Below, one piece after another: positions 31,360-38,643 of a stretch of 47,280 bases of DNA; the stretch's first letter is position 1, and the number at the start of each line of letters is the position of its first letter. The DNA comes from a virus, in the IMG/VR virus record IMGVR_UViG_3300025913_000011, positions 1 through 47,280 of that record, one strand, 5' to 3'. A program made the translations under genes and the position numbers. The notes beneath the pieces are model-generated. The model made no database searches, was not told where the DNA came from, and was given only the letters and a program-made list of their open reading frames with translations.

Positions 31360-32018
31360 GCCCGTATTACGAGCATGCAGGAATCACGATCTACCACGGC
31401 GACTGCCGGGAGATTCTGCCTAGCTTGCCGAAGGTGGATGCGGTGATTACGGACCCGCCGTATGGAATCGCGTGGAGTAGAGGCATCAACAATGCCCGAA
31501 GTTCCAAGGCACATGCTGGCATAAAAGGAGATGTGGACACCTCGTGCAGGGATGAAGCTTTCTCATTGATCACGTGTCCCGCAATCGCATTTGGCTCTTT
31601 CTATGCTCCATTTCCTAGAGATACAAAACAGGTGCTTATCTGGGCAAAGCCAAATGATGCCGGAGTGGTGGGCAGCACAACCGGATTCAGGAGAGACGCA
31701 GAGCCGATCTTTTTAATCGGAGACTGGGAGACGCGAAAGGTAGAGCGCTCGAGCGTGCTTCGCAGTTGCCACGAAGGGATTTCGGCAATCGCTACCGAGA
31801 CAGGCCACCCGCACACTAAGCCGCTTGATCTGATCGAATCGCTGATTTATTGGAGCAACGCTCAGACCATCCTCGACCCCTTCATGGGCTCAGGGACCAC
31901 GCTAGTCGCTGCCAAGAATCTAGGCAGGAAGGCAATTGGCATCGAGATCGAAGAGAAGTACTGCGAGATAGCAGCAAAGAGGCTCAGTCAGGAAGTTTTT
32001 GACTTTCCGGCTGCCTAG
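31356..32018 (+). CDS. DNA methyltransferase (beta-class order, DPPY)
   Basis: 220 aa from GTG 31356, with GAGGAGG upstream. Catalytic motif DPPY (33-36), variable region, then AdoMet-binding FMGSGTT (176-182), the order typical of beta-class N6-adenine/N4-cytosine enzymes; DPPY favours adenine. An open frame extends upstream to 30924 but runs through the HNH-like gene in another frame and is not used. No cognate nuclease is beside it, so it is likely an orphan methylase protecting phage DNA or regulating it. Confidence 0.88.
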   Translation: MSPYYEHAGITIYHGDCREILPSLPKVDAVITDPPYGIAWSRGINNARSSKAHAGIKGDVDTSCRDEAFSLITCPAIAFGSFYAPFPRDTKQVLIWAKPNDAGVVGSTTGFRRDAEPIFLIGDWETRKVERSSVLRSCHEGISAIATETGHPHTKPLDLIESLIYWSNAQTILDPFMGSGTTLVAAKNLGRKAIGIEIEEKYCEIAAKRLSQEVFDFPAA

Positions 32019-32089
32019 CTACACGCACAAGCGTAGACGTTTTGAAGCACGTACCAGTTAGTTGGGTTGTATCGCAAGTCGGGGGAAAA

Positions 32090-33028
32090 GTGAAGCTAAG
32101 GCCGAAGAATTGGGACACATTTCAGCACTACAAAGATAGGCGACCACCCTGGATCAAGTTGCACCATGCGCTTGTGGATGATCCGGCATTCCATGCGCTC
32201 AAAGGCGAAGACGCGAAATATCTAATGCTCATCTGGCTGATAGCAAGCGAGGACCTGGATGGATATCTACCAAGCAATCACGACCTAGCGTGGCGCTTGC
32301 GGATAGCGGAGAAGCAACTTACTCAACTGCTAGCAAGGTTGCAAGCGTGGATCATATACGACGCTAGCAAACCGCTATCGCCACCGGAGCAACCTGCTAC
32401 CCCAGAGGAGAGAAGAGTAGAGGCAAAGCAGATGCCCCCCGCGCACGCGCAACCCGAAACGCTCGGCTCGGACGAGGAGGAAGAGCGAACCATCCCCGAC
32501 GATCTGCCTGCGGGCCCGCTTGGAAACTACTTGCTCCAGCGCCTCTCGATTCCCCGCAGTTACGCACTGGCGATCAAATTCGCGGACGCAGTGGACTTGC
32601 TTTCTCGGGATGAAAAGCTCTCTCGCGGCAATGCGGCAAAGGTGATCTTGGACCGCGCACGACAAAGACCCCCGAGCGATGGCAAGTGGAATTTTTGGCT
32701 AGACGATGGCAGATGGAAGGAGGTCGGCGGTGAACAGGGAACGAATGCAGAGCGACTTGGAGCGAGTAAGCCAAGCCCAGCTAGAGAACGCGTTGACGGT
32801 GCCAGACGAGTCCTCGCGGGCATTGCTGTCAAAAGGGGACTCGGCCCGACTCTTGGCGGCGATGGACAAACTGACACGGCGATACCCCAGCCAGGATCAG
32901 GAATCGAGCATCGAGGCATACTTCCTGGACTTCGAGCGGTTGGCGGCGAAGCATTCAGTCCGCAAAGTCGAGAAAGCCATCGCAGCGCTGCGCATCAAGC
33001 CGGGCCAGTCATTCTTCCCCCGGCCTGA
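32090..33028 (+). CDS. Phage replication protein, winged-helix N-terminus
   Basis: 312 aa from GTG 32090, after GGGGGAAAA; a TTG at 32042 has no ribosome site. Residues 1-85 (FQHYKDRRPPWIKLHHALVD, DAKYLMLIWLIASEDLDGYL, DLAWRLRIAEKQLTQLL) form the winged-helix fold found at the start of phage replication initiators. The middle is disordered and acidic. NFWLDDGRWKE (about 215) is a usual C-terminal end in relatives. About 100 further residues, Gly/Pro/Arg-rich, overlap the next gene out of frame and may be a non-conserved extension. Confidence 0.65.
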   Translation: MKLRPKNWDTFQHYKDRRPPWIKLHHALVDDPAFHALKGEDAKYLMLIWLIASEDLDGYLPSNHDLAWRLRIAEKQLTQLLARLQAWIIYDASKPLSPPEQPATPEERRVEAKQMPPAHAQPETLGSDEEEERTIPDDLPAGPLGNYLLQRLSIPRSYALAIKFADAVDLLSRDEKLSRGNAAKVILDRARQRPPSDGKWNFWLDDGRWKEVGGEQGTNAERLGASKPSPARERVDGARRVLAGIAVKRGLGPTLGGDGQTDTAIPQPGSGIEHRGILPGLRAVGGEAFSPQSRESHRSAAHQAGPVILPPA

Positions 33029-33212
33029 CGAAGTAGCCGAAGAGATCGAAAGGCAAACAGAGCGGGGAGTTGCGAACGATGCACGGGCCGAAGGCGAGAA
33101 GTTTACGGACATGTGGCGCAAGCACCTGGAGCAGATCATGCAGCCCGAAGAAGTCGAATGGCGGATCAAGAAGTTTGGGCGAGATCCATACGCCGGGAAG
33201 GTGAGCAAATGA
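32730..33212 (+). CDS. Helicase-loader-like replication protein
   Basis: 160 aa from GTG 32730, with AAGGAGGT just upstream. Segments KLTRRYPSQDQESSIEAYFL, ERLAAKHSVRKVEKAIAALR and SFFPRPDEVAEEIERQ match the helical scaffold of phage replication P/loader-type proteins that bring the host helicase to the origin. A charged C-terminus follows (HLEQIMQPEEVEWRIKKFGR). It lies directly after and overlaps the initiator-like gene, as is usual for phage O/P-type pairs. Confidence 0.6.
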   Translation: MNRERMQSDLERVSQAQLENALTVPDESSRALLSKGDSARLLAAMDKLTRRYPSQDQESSIEAYFLDFERLAAKHSVRKVEKAIAALRIKPGQSFFPRPDEVAEEIERQTERGVANDARAEGEKFTDMWRKHLEQIMQPEEVEWRIKKFGRDPYAGKVSK

Positions 33213-33568
33213 GCCCTGAATACGACGCATACATCTGCTCCGACGATTGGAAGACGCTGCACTCAATGCATCCGTCGCCGCGTGAATGCGTGGCCTGCAA
33301 TGTGACTTACAACTTGCGCCTGCACCACATGATCTACCCCAAAGATATCTGGAAGGCGCAGTGGTATCACTGCTGCTGGCTTTGCGAGGGGTGCCACGAC
33401 TGCTTCCATCGTGCCTGCACTGGAGAGCGCCTGAAGTACAAAGCGTGGGCAACCGACGCCTGGAAAGTGGCAATGATTGTTCGGGCCCAGCGCAAAGAGG
33501 AAGACATGGAACCGATCGGCGCAACGCTGGCGAAGATGAGGTTTCTGCAAAGGAGCGATTGGCAATGA
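33209..33568 (+). CDS. HNH/treble-clef zinc protein
   Basis: 119 aa from ATG 33209 (ATGA overlap). CVACNVTYNLRLHHMIYP, then HCCWLCEGCHDCFH, gives two Cys pairs and an HH pair arranged as in HNH endonucleases; the third catalytic residue is not obvious. Conserved-looking C-terminal helix with basic residues. Could be a second recombination nuclease or a structural zinc protein. Confidence 0.5.
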   Translation: MSPEYDAYICSDDWKTLHSMHPSPRECVACNVTYNLRLHHMIYPKDIWKAQWYHCCWLCEGCHDCFHRACTGERLKYKAWATDAWKVAMIVRAQRKEEDMEPIGATLAKMRFLQRSDWQ

Positions 33569-33741
33569 CCGACTTCTACGCACTGAAGCGCTATGAGCGT
33601 AAGGGCCCGAACTGGGGATTGATTGTGGCCTTTTTGTTCACGATGGCTTTTTGGGCAGGCGTGATTCTGCTGTGTGTTCATGCAGTGCAGCTGAAGGATG
33701 CTGCTCAAGAGTTCTTGCAGAAGGTGGGGCTGGGGGGATGA
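33565..33741 (+). CDS. 58-aa single-span membrane protein
   Basis: ATG 33565 overlaps the previous stop. Basic N-terminus (ALKRYERKGPNWG), one span (LIVAFLFTMAFWAGVILLCVHA) and a helical tail. Its stop overlaps the next ATG. Function unknown. Confidence 0.55.
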   Translation: MTDFYALKRYERKGPNWGLIVAFLFTMAFWAGVILLCVHAVQLKDAAQEFLQKVGLGG

Positions 33742-34178
33742 GACTTTCAATCGTGCCCGTTACTTTCGCAGAGGCTAACGCGTTTGTGGCGCAGTATCAC
33801 CGCCACCACAAGCAAATGCCGGGTTGCAAATTCGTTCTTGCCGTAGCAGATGGTGAGCGGATATGCGGTGTTGCGATGGTTGGCAGGCCAGTAGCGCGTG
33901 GTTTGGATGATGGCTGGACCCTAGAGGTCAACCGCGTGGCAACGGACGGCACGAGGAACGCCTGCTCGATTCTTTATGCGGCTGCATGGCGCGCGGCTCG
34001 TGCTCTCGGATACCGCAAACTTGTCACTTACATTCTCGACTCTGAGCCGGGAACGTCTTTGCGAGCTGCTGGCTGGAAAGCCGTTGCCGAGATCAAGGGG
34101 CGTTCATGGGATTGCGTGTCGCGCCCTCGCATAGACAAACACCCGACGCAAAACAAGATTCGTTGGGAGGCAGCATGA
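33738..34178 (+). CDS. XF1762-type GNAT-like protein
   Basis: 146 aa from ATG 33738 (ATGA overlap). The start MRLSIVPVTFAEANAFVAQY, then HRHHKQMPGCKFVLAVADG, CGVAMVGRPVARGLDDGW, LEVNRVATDG, WRAARALGYRKLVTYIL and GTSLRAAGWK reproduce a family widespread in phages and often labelled XF1762, with a GNAT-type fold. The substrate is not known. It stands among early accessory genes. Confidence 0.7.
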   Translation: MRLSIVPVTFAEANAFVAQYHRHHKQMPGCKFVLAVADGERICGVAMVGRPVARGLDDGWTLEVNRVATDGTRNACSILYAAAWRAARALGYRKLVTYILDSEPGTSLRAAGWKAVAEIKGRSWDCVSRPRIDKHPTQNKIRWEAA

Positions 34179-34357
34179 ACGTAGCCGAGCTGCAGCAACT
34201 GCAATGGTTCCCACTGGCAAAGGCTTACTTATGCAGCGATTGCCAGAATGTCAGCAATTCAAATTCGTGGTGCCCGTGCTGCTCTAGTTCTCAGATTGTT
34301 CCGGTAACCAAGTGGGTAGCCGAGCTGGTGGCGCGGTATGCGAAGGAGAGCAAGTGA
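34175..34357 (+). CDS. 60-aa zinc-ribbon protein
   Basis: ATG 34175 overlaps the previous stop. CSDC and CPCC separated by about 16 residues form a four-Cys ribbon (YLCSDCQNVSNSNSWCPCCS). A short helix follows (KWVAELVARYAK). It overlaps the RusA start (GTGA). Confidence 0.55.
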   Translation: MNVAELQQLQWFPLAKAYLCSDCQNVSNSNSWCPCCSSSQIVPVTKWVAELVARYAKESK

Positions 34358-34785
34358 GCGAGCTAACGTTTGTTGCCTATGGCACGCCACGTCCGCAGGG
34401 CTCTGCTAAAGCCTTCGTTCGCGGAAATCGGGCATTCATCACCTCCGACAACCCGAAGCTGAAACCGTATCGCCACACGCTGACCCAGGTAGCTCTCGAG
34501 GAGTTGCGCAGAAACGTGCCAGAAGGCCCGCTGTGCTCTCGAGGAGTCGGGGTTGAGGTTTCCATCGTCTGGCACATCGCCAAGCCCAAGAGCAAGGCAA
34601 AGCGCGTCACGCACATCACAACCAAGCCCGATACCGACAAGCTGGCTAGAGCAGTTTTGGATTCACTGACTGGCGTGGGCTACGAAGACGACGCGCAAGT
34701 GGTTTCGCTATATGCACGGAAGCTCTACGGAACACCGGAGCGAACTGAAGTGCGAGTGCGGGCGATTGAAGACCCGCTGATCTGA
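34354..34785 (+). CDS. rusA: RusA-type Holliday-junction resolvase
   Basis: 143 aa from GTG 34354 (GTGA overlap). Diagnostic: FVAYGTPRPQGSAKAF (6-21) and the acidic core HITTKPDTDKLARAVLDSL, with D93 and D95, then GYEDDAQVVSLYARKLYG with D112/D113; these aspartates hold the metals. RusA dimers resolve four-way junctions. With ERF and the exonuclease it completes a recombination set. Confidence 0.88.
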   Translation: MSELTFVAYGTPRPQGSAKAFVRGNRAFITSDNPKLKPYRHTLTQVALEELRRNVPEGPLCSRGVGVEVSIVWHIAKPKSKAKRVTHITTKPDTDKLARAVLDSLTGVGYEDDAQVVSLYARKLYGTPERTEVRVRAIEDPLI

Positions 34786-34796
34786 AAGGAAAGCAA

Positions 34797-35126
34797 GTGA
34801 GCACGGAAGAGCAAAAAGCGCATAACCGCAGAGTGGAGTACATGCGGCGACTCAGGAGGGGGGAAGCTGATCCCACCCTGCACATCATAGCGGCCTATGC
34901 AGAGCGCTTCCGGTGCGCGAAGAAATGCATTGTCCGTATCGGAACTGAGCAGTTGAGTTTGTGCCGATCGGACGAAGCGCGAAGGATATTGATCCATGCG
35001 CAGCAGATGGCTATTGCCTCGGCAAAGAAGGCCAACAAGGTATCGAACATCCGCCGCAAGAAGGTAAGGCACAGTATCGAACGGCTCGTAGCCCTGGCAT
35101 TCCGCGAGACACGCAAATGCGCTTGA
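34797..35126 (+). CDS. Basic helical protein of unknown function
   Basis: 109 aa from GTG 34797 (GAAAGGAAAGCAA upstream). Strongly basic, with RRVEYMRRLRRGEADP and KKANKVSNIRRKKVRH, mostly helical; a few Cys scattered. Could bind nucleic acid; no family recognised. Its end overlaps the start of the next small gene. Confidence 0.45.
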   Translation: MSTEEQKAHNRRVEYMRRLRRGEADPTLHIIAAYAERFRCAKKCIVRIGTEQLSLCRSDEARRILIHAQQMAIASAKKANKVSNIRRKKVRHSIERLVALAFRETRKCA

Positions 35127-35197
35127 TCATCTGGGACCACCGTTTGGGCTGGCTGCCTCAGGTGAGGGCGAGATGGAAGAAGTGGAGGGGGAAGTGA
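35117..35197 (+). CDS. 26-aa basic Trp-rich peptide
   Basis: ATG 35117 lies in the end of the upstream gene; stop TGA 35195-35197 overlaps the next ATG (TGATG). The product RLIIWDHRLGWLPQVRARWK is basic with four Trp. Its main role may be translational coupling for the membrane gene that follows. Confidence 0.35.
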   Translation: MRLIIWDHRLGWLPQVRARWKKWRGK

Positions 35198-35616
35198 TGC
35201 AAATCGGTGGACCCCTGATGATCTTCGGATCGTGTCACGCAAGTGGCTTGTTGGCAGCAATGCCTAGACTGGTACAGGCACCGACAGGGTTGCTGGATAA
35301 GGGGTCGGTTCTGGCAACCATCCTTCTGCTGTTCGCGGGTCATGCAGTCTGTGATTATGCGCTTCAGGGGCAGTTCATGTCGGATGCCAAAAACCATCGC
35401 AAGCCGATACCGGGCATTCCGTGGTATCACCCGCTTGCTGCTCATGCGCTGATTCACGCGGGGATGGTCTACATCGTCACGGCATCGCTCTGGTTCGCAC
35501 TCGCAGAGCTTGTGATTCACTGCGCCACAGACTACGCCAAATGCAACGGCAACATTGACTTTCAGGAAGATCAGTTTGTGCACTACTCATGCAAACTGCT
35601 TTGGGCAATTTGGTAG
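35197..35616 (+). CDS. DUF3307 membrane protein
   Basis: 139 aa from ATG 35197 with GGAGGGGGA upstream. Conserved pattern: LLLFAGHAVCDYALQGQFMS (43-62), NHRKP, PWYHPLAAHALIHAGM (75-90), LAELVIHCATDYAKC (102-116) and FVHYSCKLLWAI (128-138), matching DUF3307 inner-membrane proteins of phages. The two to three predicted spans and the conserved His/Asp residues suggest an integral-membrane enzyme or channel-like role, not known. Confidence 0.72.
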   Translation: MQIGGPLMIFGSCHASGLLAAMPRLVQAPTGLLDKGSVLATILLLFAGHAVCDYALQGQFMSDAKNHRKPIPGIPWYHPLAAHALIHAGMVYIVTASLWFALAELVIHCATDYAKCNGNIDFQEDQFVHYSCKLLWAIW

Positions 35617-35645
35617 CCCCTATCAGGGCAACACAGAGGAGGGCG

Positions 35646-35819
35646 ATGAACGAGGAATACATTCTGCGTATCCAGTGCATTCTGAAGCACTGCCAGCACA
35701 TGGAGCGCGATGGGCTTGAAAACTCGCTTCATTATCTGCGCCAGATCGAGCAGGACGCACGGGCTCTAGAAGATTTGGTAATCGGAGATCGAACAGAGCA
35801 ACCAGTTCACTTGGCTTAG
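35646..35819 (+). CDS. 57-aa helical early protein
   Basis: ATG 35646 with GAGGAGGG upstream. One long helix (YILRIQCILKHCQHMERDGL) and a second (NSLHYLRQIEQDARALEDL). Acidic overall, two Cys. Unknown. Confidence 0.5.
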   Translation: MNEEYILRIQCILKHCQHMERDGLENSLHYLRQIEQDARALEDLVIGDRTEQPVHLA

Positions 35820-35833
35820 AGGGGGATGCACAG

Positions 35834-36322
35834 ATGGGCGTCGAGAGACAGATACCGGGACTCAAGGCCGAGCACTATGAGAGCAAGCGGAAAGACTACA
35901 TGGTGCCCGATTGGAACGAAGACAGCGTGATCGACCAGTTCGAAATCACCATTCAATCACATGATCCTGTTGAGTTGTGGAGACAGGTTTGCGCCTCAAT
36001 GACGGCATTCTGGCAGGCTGATGACGCCTACATAGAGTCGAAGCAGCGCATCGCCGACCTCGCCGCAGAGGTGGAGAGGAAGGATGCGGAGATTGAGAGG
36101 CTGACACTAGCTCTCGACGGTCTTCTCACTGGCATCACGACTTGCCACTATTGCGCCTGCGAATTGATTCCAGAGCGCGGGGTGCCACACTGCGAAGATT
36201 GCCCCTCGGGATGCGAAAGTCACGATGCACCTGATTGCATACAACTTTCAGAGCTGGTGGACGCAGCAAGAGAAGCACTCGGCACAGACCAGCAATTGCA
36301 GCCCAAGGGAGAACAACTGTGA
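35834..36322 (+). CDS. Early protein with coiled coil and C-terminal Cys cluster
   Basis: 162 aa, ATG 35834 with weak ribosome site. Middle helix AAEVERKDAEIERLTLALDG is a coiled coil. CHYCACELIPERG...HCEDC...CESHDAPDC is a multi-Cys/His cluster likely binding zinc. Common type in phage early regions; function unknown. Stop overlaps the next start (GTGA). Confidence 0.5.
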   Translation: MGVERQIPGLKAEHYESKRKDYMVPDWNEDSVIDQFEITIQSHDPVELWRQVCASMTAFWQADDAYIESKQRIADLAAEVERKDAEIERLTLALDGLLTGITTCHYCACELIPERGVPHCEDCPSGCESHDAPDCIQLSELVDAAREALGTDQQLQPKGEQL

Positions 36323-36543
36323 ACGAGTTGAAGCCGTGTCCGTTTTGTGGAAGTAAAGCGAGCCTATGCAGTCCTGCCGACAGGCACGGACGGTTCTATG
36401 TGGCTTGCATGGGCAGCGATTGTTGGTGCGCAATGGGAGAGTACTACGATCCCGACGGAATGCCTGACCACCGCTACTACACCGACGAACAAGCTATTGA
36501 GGCATGGAACACGCGCCAGACGCAGGGAGGACAGAGCAAGTGA
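36319..36543 (+). CDS. Lar-like restriction-alleviation zinc protein
   Basis: 74 aa from GTG 36319. The Lar pattern is present: MNELKPCPFCGSKASLCS at the start (Cys pair at 7 and 10), VACMGSDCWC (second Cys pair) and the end TDEQAIEAWNTRQ, matching the EAIxAWNxR ending of Lar proteins. In Rac prophage Lar relieves type I restriction; a protective role against host restriction is plausible, with the orphan methyltransferase. Confidence 0.62.
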   Translation: MNELKPCPFCGSKASLCSPADRHGRFYVACMGSDCWCAMGEYYDPDGMPDHRYYTDEQAIEAWNTRQTQGGQSK

Positions 36544-36704
36544 CAGGAAGCAAGAAGCTTCATATCTTCAGCCACACGGATGCACGGCAACGATGGGTGT
36601 CGTTCTGCGGCATGGTAGGCGTACCGTTAGTAATCTCCGAGAAGCCTACCTGCAAACGCTGCATTGCCAACAAGCTGCGGGCAGATAGGGGACAGGAGAG
36701 ATGA
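36540..36704 (+). CDS. 54-aa protein with one Cys pair
   Basis: GTG 36540 overlaps the previous stop. KLHIFSHTDARQRWVSFCG then PTCKRCIANKL, the CKRC pair and the earlier Cys suggesting a zinc site. Basic end (KLRADRGQER). Unknown. Confidence 0.45.
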   Translation: MTGSKKLHIFSHTDARQRWVSFCGMVGVPLVISEKPTCKRCIANKLRADRGQER

Positions 36705-37072
36705 GCCAGACACCGATTCCAGATGACTTGAAAGAGATGTATCACTTTGCGCAGGAGTGGCGTAGAGAGTTCGGCGGTGAGCGGCGCTATGGAGCGGGAA
36801 CTGTCGAAGTCCTCATTGAGCGCATAGGCAAAGCGGAGGCTGAGGTCGAGGCGCTGCAACGGGAGAATGACCGCCTGAAGGGAGAGCGGGATAGGCAGTA
36901 TGAATTCAATGCCGGAGCGATTGCCAAAATAGCCACTCTCGAACGTGCGCATGTCCCTTTTAGTACGGCCGATGTCTGCTGGTGCCAGCCGTTTGAAGGC
37001 CCCACGCATCCAGAATGCCCTATGCACGGGGCCCCACAGCCAGCCACACAGAGCACGGAGAACGAACGATGA
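36701..37072 (+). CDS. Coiled-coil early protein with Cys-rich end
   Basis: 123 aa, ATGA overlap. Helix from about 45 to 85 (VEALQRENDRLKGERDRQYE) forms a coiled coil. C-terminal DVCWCQPFEGPTHPECPMHG holds three Cys and two His. Similar in build to 35834-36322, so both may be members of one small family. Unknown role. Confidence 0.5.
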   Translation: MSQTPIPDDLKEMYHFAQEWRREFGGERRYGAGTVEVLIERIGKAEAEVEALQRENDRLKGERDRQYEFNAGAIAKIATLERAHVPFSTADVCWCQPFEGPTHPECPMHGAPQPATQSTENER

Positions 37073-37266
37073 CCTGTTTTTGCGGAGCAACGGCACTACG
37101 CCACGTAAACGAGGAAGGCTTCTGCAAACTGCATGAAAAGGAATCCTTTGCAGCAGCAGCAAGGGACAAGAAGCTGCAACAGAGCATTGCCGGCCTGCTG
37201 ATGAGAGATCATCACCTCAGAGGCAATGACGATCAGACTTTAGGAGCGAGGCGGCACAGGTTTTAA
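37069..37266 (+). CDS. 65-aa Cys/His protein, last gene of the early run
   Basis: ATG 37069 overlaps the previous stop. MTCFCGATALRHVNEEGFCK gives CFCG and a further Cys and His, then a helical, basic C-terminus (RDKKLQQSIAGLLMRDHHLR). The early rightward run of genes ends here. Confidence 0.45.
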   Translation: MTCFCGATALRHVNEEGFCKLHEKESFAAAARDKKLQQSIAGLLMRDHHLRGNDDQTLGARRHRF

Positions 37267-37506
37267 CGTCTCTCGTCTTGTAGTGGGCAGCATGGAGTAT
37301 CGGCGCTCAGGGAAGATGAGGACTCGCTCTGATTTAAGACCATTGCTGTGCTGAACATGGATGAGGAGTCGGACTTGTGGTTTGAATTGCATGCATCGGC
37401 CCCGAAAGCCCTCTCGAGTTTGTTTCGGTTGATGAGAACCAGCAGCTCATGGATGCCCATGCAAAGAACGTAGCAAGATCAATTCTGAGTTGCTGTTCCG
37501 GATTGC
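37267..37506. other. Gap with no convincing gene; possible gene remnant
   Basis: No complete gene with good start is seen. The plus strand holds two short pieces in neighbouring frames that look protein-like: MDEESDLWFELHASAPKALS from ATG 37357, and PLEFVSVDENQQLMDAHAKN in another frame ending near 37510. This is what a frameshifted small gene would look like. The minus-strand open frame (37263-37460) has no ribosome site and reads as a shadow. Confidence 0.35.
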
Positions 37507-37707
37507 TCACCTGAGAACGCCGTGCCCAAACACCGGGAATGCCCAAGATCCAGTTAGCAGCGATATAAGCGCAATCAGGCAAATGATCGCGAAGATCACG
37601 CGCACAACCCAGACCATCGGTGCTGGAACGGGAATCATGGTGATAATCCACCAGACGATGCCCAGGATTAGGCAGAGAATCAGCAGAGAAATCAGTAGGC
37701 TTAGCAT
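37507..37707 (-). CDS. Small two-span membrane protein, isolated leftward gene
   Basis: 66 aa from ATG 37707 (GGAGAACTCTGGAAA upstream; an ATG at 37776 has no ribosome site). Two spans: SLLISLLILCLILGIVWWII and WVVRVIFAIICLIALISLL, with a PVPAPM loop. A family of such proteins exists in phages and bacteria, function unknown. It stands alone between the early and late runs and would be separately transcribed, possibly from the prophage. Confidence 0.6.
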   Translation of the reverse strand: MLSLLISLLILCLILGIVWWIITMIPVPAPMVWVVRVIFAIICLIALISLLTGSWAFPVFGHGVLR

Positions 37708-37743
37708 TTTCCAGAGTTCTCCTGCACATATGATGCTCGAATG

Positions 37744-37757
37744 TTTCCACGTGGAAC
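37744..37757. other. parS-like palindrome, copy 2 (between divergent genes)
   Basis: TTTCCACGTGGAAC contains the perfect 12-bp palindrome TTCCACGTGGAA (37745-37756), identical to that at 8493-8504, and differs by one base from the 14-bp parS form GTTCCACGTGGAAC. It lies 10 nt upstream of the promoter -35 box. It could also be an operator for the late promoter or the leftward gene. Confidence 0.45.
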
Positions 37758-37766
37758 GTTTTGTGC

Positions 37767-37794
37767 TTGACACCATCTACAAACGCTTTATATT
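37767..37794 (+). promoter_or_regulatory. Strong late-facing sigma70-type promoter
   Basis: TTGACA (37767-37772) is the consensus -35; a 16-nt spacer leads to TATATT (37789-37794), 5 of 6 to consensus. It reads into the 37857 gene and on to the terminase genes. The 37744 palindrome stands just upstream, a place for an activator or repressor. Confidence 0.65.
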
Positions 37795-37856
37795 TGCAAT
37801 TGTCCTTCCTTATTGCCATTTGTGCGGCTCTCTGCCCCGATAGGCAGCGATCAACA

Positions 37857-38216
37857 ATGCCAAATAACCCTCTTGTCTTCAATGTGACACGCAAGTATCG
37901 TGTGAGCCTCAAGCAGGCCCGCAAAGCTGTCGAACTGTGCTCATGTGCATGGGTTGACGGCAAAGAGGGGCTCGAGGTGAGAGATTTGAGCATTTCAGAG
38001 GCAATTGCTGCAAGAAACGTGCAAGCGAGAGAACGCGAGATCGGCGCAGAGATACTCGTCTCTTGTGAGATCCCAGGCCTGATGTTTAAAGGCCCAACCA
38101 CCGCAAATCAAGTGCCGAGAGAGGTTTATGAAGAGCTCGATACTCCACTAGCTTTTCGTAAATGCAATTGGCCCCGCCTGAAACAGGCAAACCAGTTCTG
38201 CCAAGCACATACCTAA
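37857..38216 (+). CDS. Unknown protein, first gene of the late run
   Basis: 119 aa from ATG 37857 (an ATG at 37761 lies before the promoter and is rejected). RKYRVSLKQARKAVELCSC and ERE-rich helix give a mixed alpha/beta look with four Cys; RKCNWPRLKQANQFCQ is the basic end. It follows a strong promoter and precedes terS, so a late-gene regulator or packaging accessory is possible; no known domain was found. Confidence 0.5.
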   Translation: MPNNPLVFNVTRKYRVSLKQARKAVELCSCAWVDGKEGLEVRDLSISEAIAARNVQAREREIGAEILVSCEIPGLMFKGPTTANQVPREVYEELDTPLAFRKCNWPRLKQANQFCQAHT

Positions 38217-38642
38217 ATGGGAACGCCACTCTACAACAGGGAAGAACTAATCCCCGAAATCCTCGAATGGATCGCAGAGGGGAAAACGCTTCGTGAATTC
38301 TGCCGCCAACCTGAAAAGCCCTCATATGGAAGTGTTTACGATTGGCTCGAACAAGATAAAGACTTCGCTTCACGCTTCGCGCGCGCGAGGGAACAAGGCG
38401 AGGAAGTTATTGCGCAAGAGTGCCTTGCAATCGCTGACGATGGCACGAATGACTACATGGAAGAGAAGCACGGCGACGATGAAGAGAGCTCTTGGCGCTT
38501 CAATGGTGAGCATGTGCAGCGCTCCCGTTTGCGCGTAGATACCAGGCTGAAACTGTTGGCGAAGTGGAATCCAAAGAAGTACGGCGATAAGGTTGAGCAT
38601 TCCGGCGAAATCGGGTTTAAGCGGGTCGTGGCCGATCTCTAG
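38217..38642 (+). CDS. terS: Terminase small subunit
   Basis: 141 aa, ATG 38217 one base after the previous stop. Helix-turn-helix N-terminus NREELIPEILEWIAEGKTLR...SVYDWLEQDKDFASRFARAR, coiled middle (QGEEVIAQECLAIADD), then VQRSRLRVDTRLKLLAKWNP and KKYGDKVE, the usual C-terminal part of P22-like TerS proteins. It recognises the packaging site and loads TerL. Paired dyads lie immediately after the gene. Confidence 0.82.
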   Translation: MGTPLYNREELIPEILEWIAEGKTLREFCRQPEKPSYGSVYDWLEQDKDFASRFARAREQGEEVIAQECLAIADDGTNDYMEEKHGDDEESSWRFNGEHVQRSRLRVDTRLKLLAKWNPKKYGDKVEHSGEIGFKRVVADL

Positions 38643-38643
38643 C

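Noticed and set aside
37334-38101. A 255-codon minus-strand open frame
   Set aside because: It crosses two plus-strand genes and the 37767 promoter; it has no ribosome site and reads as a shadow.
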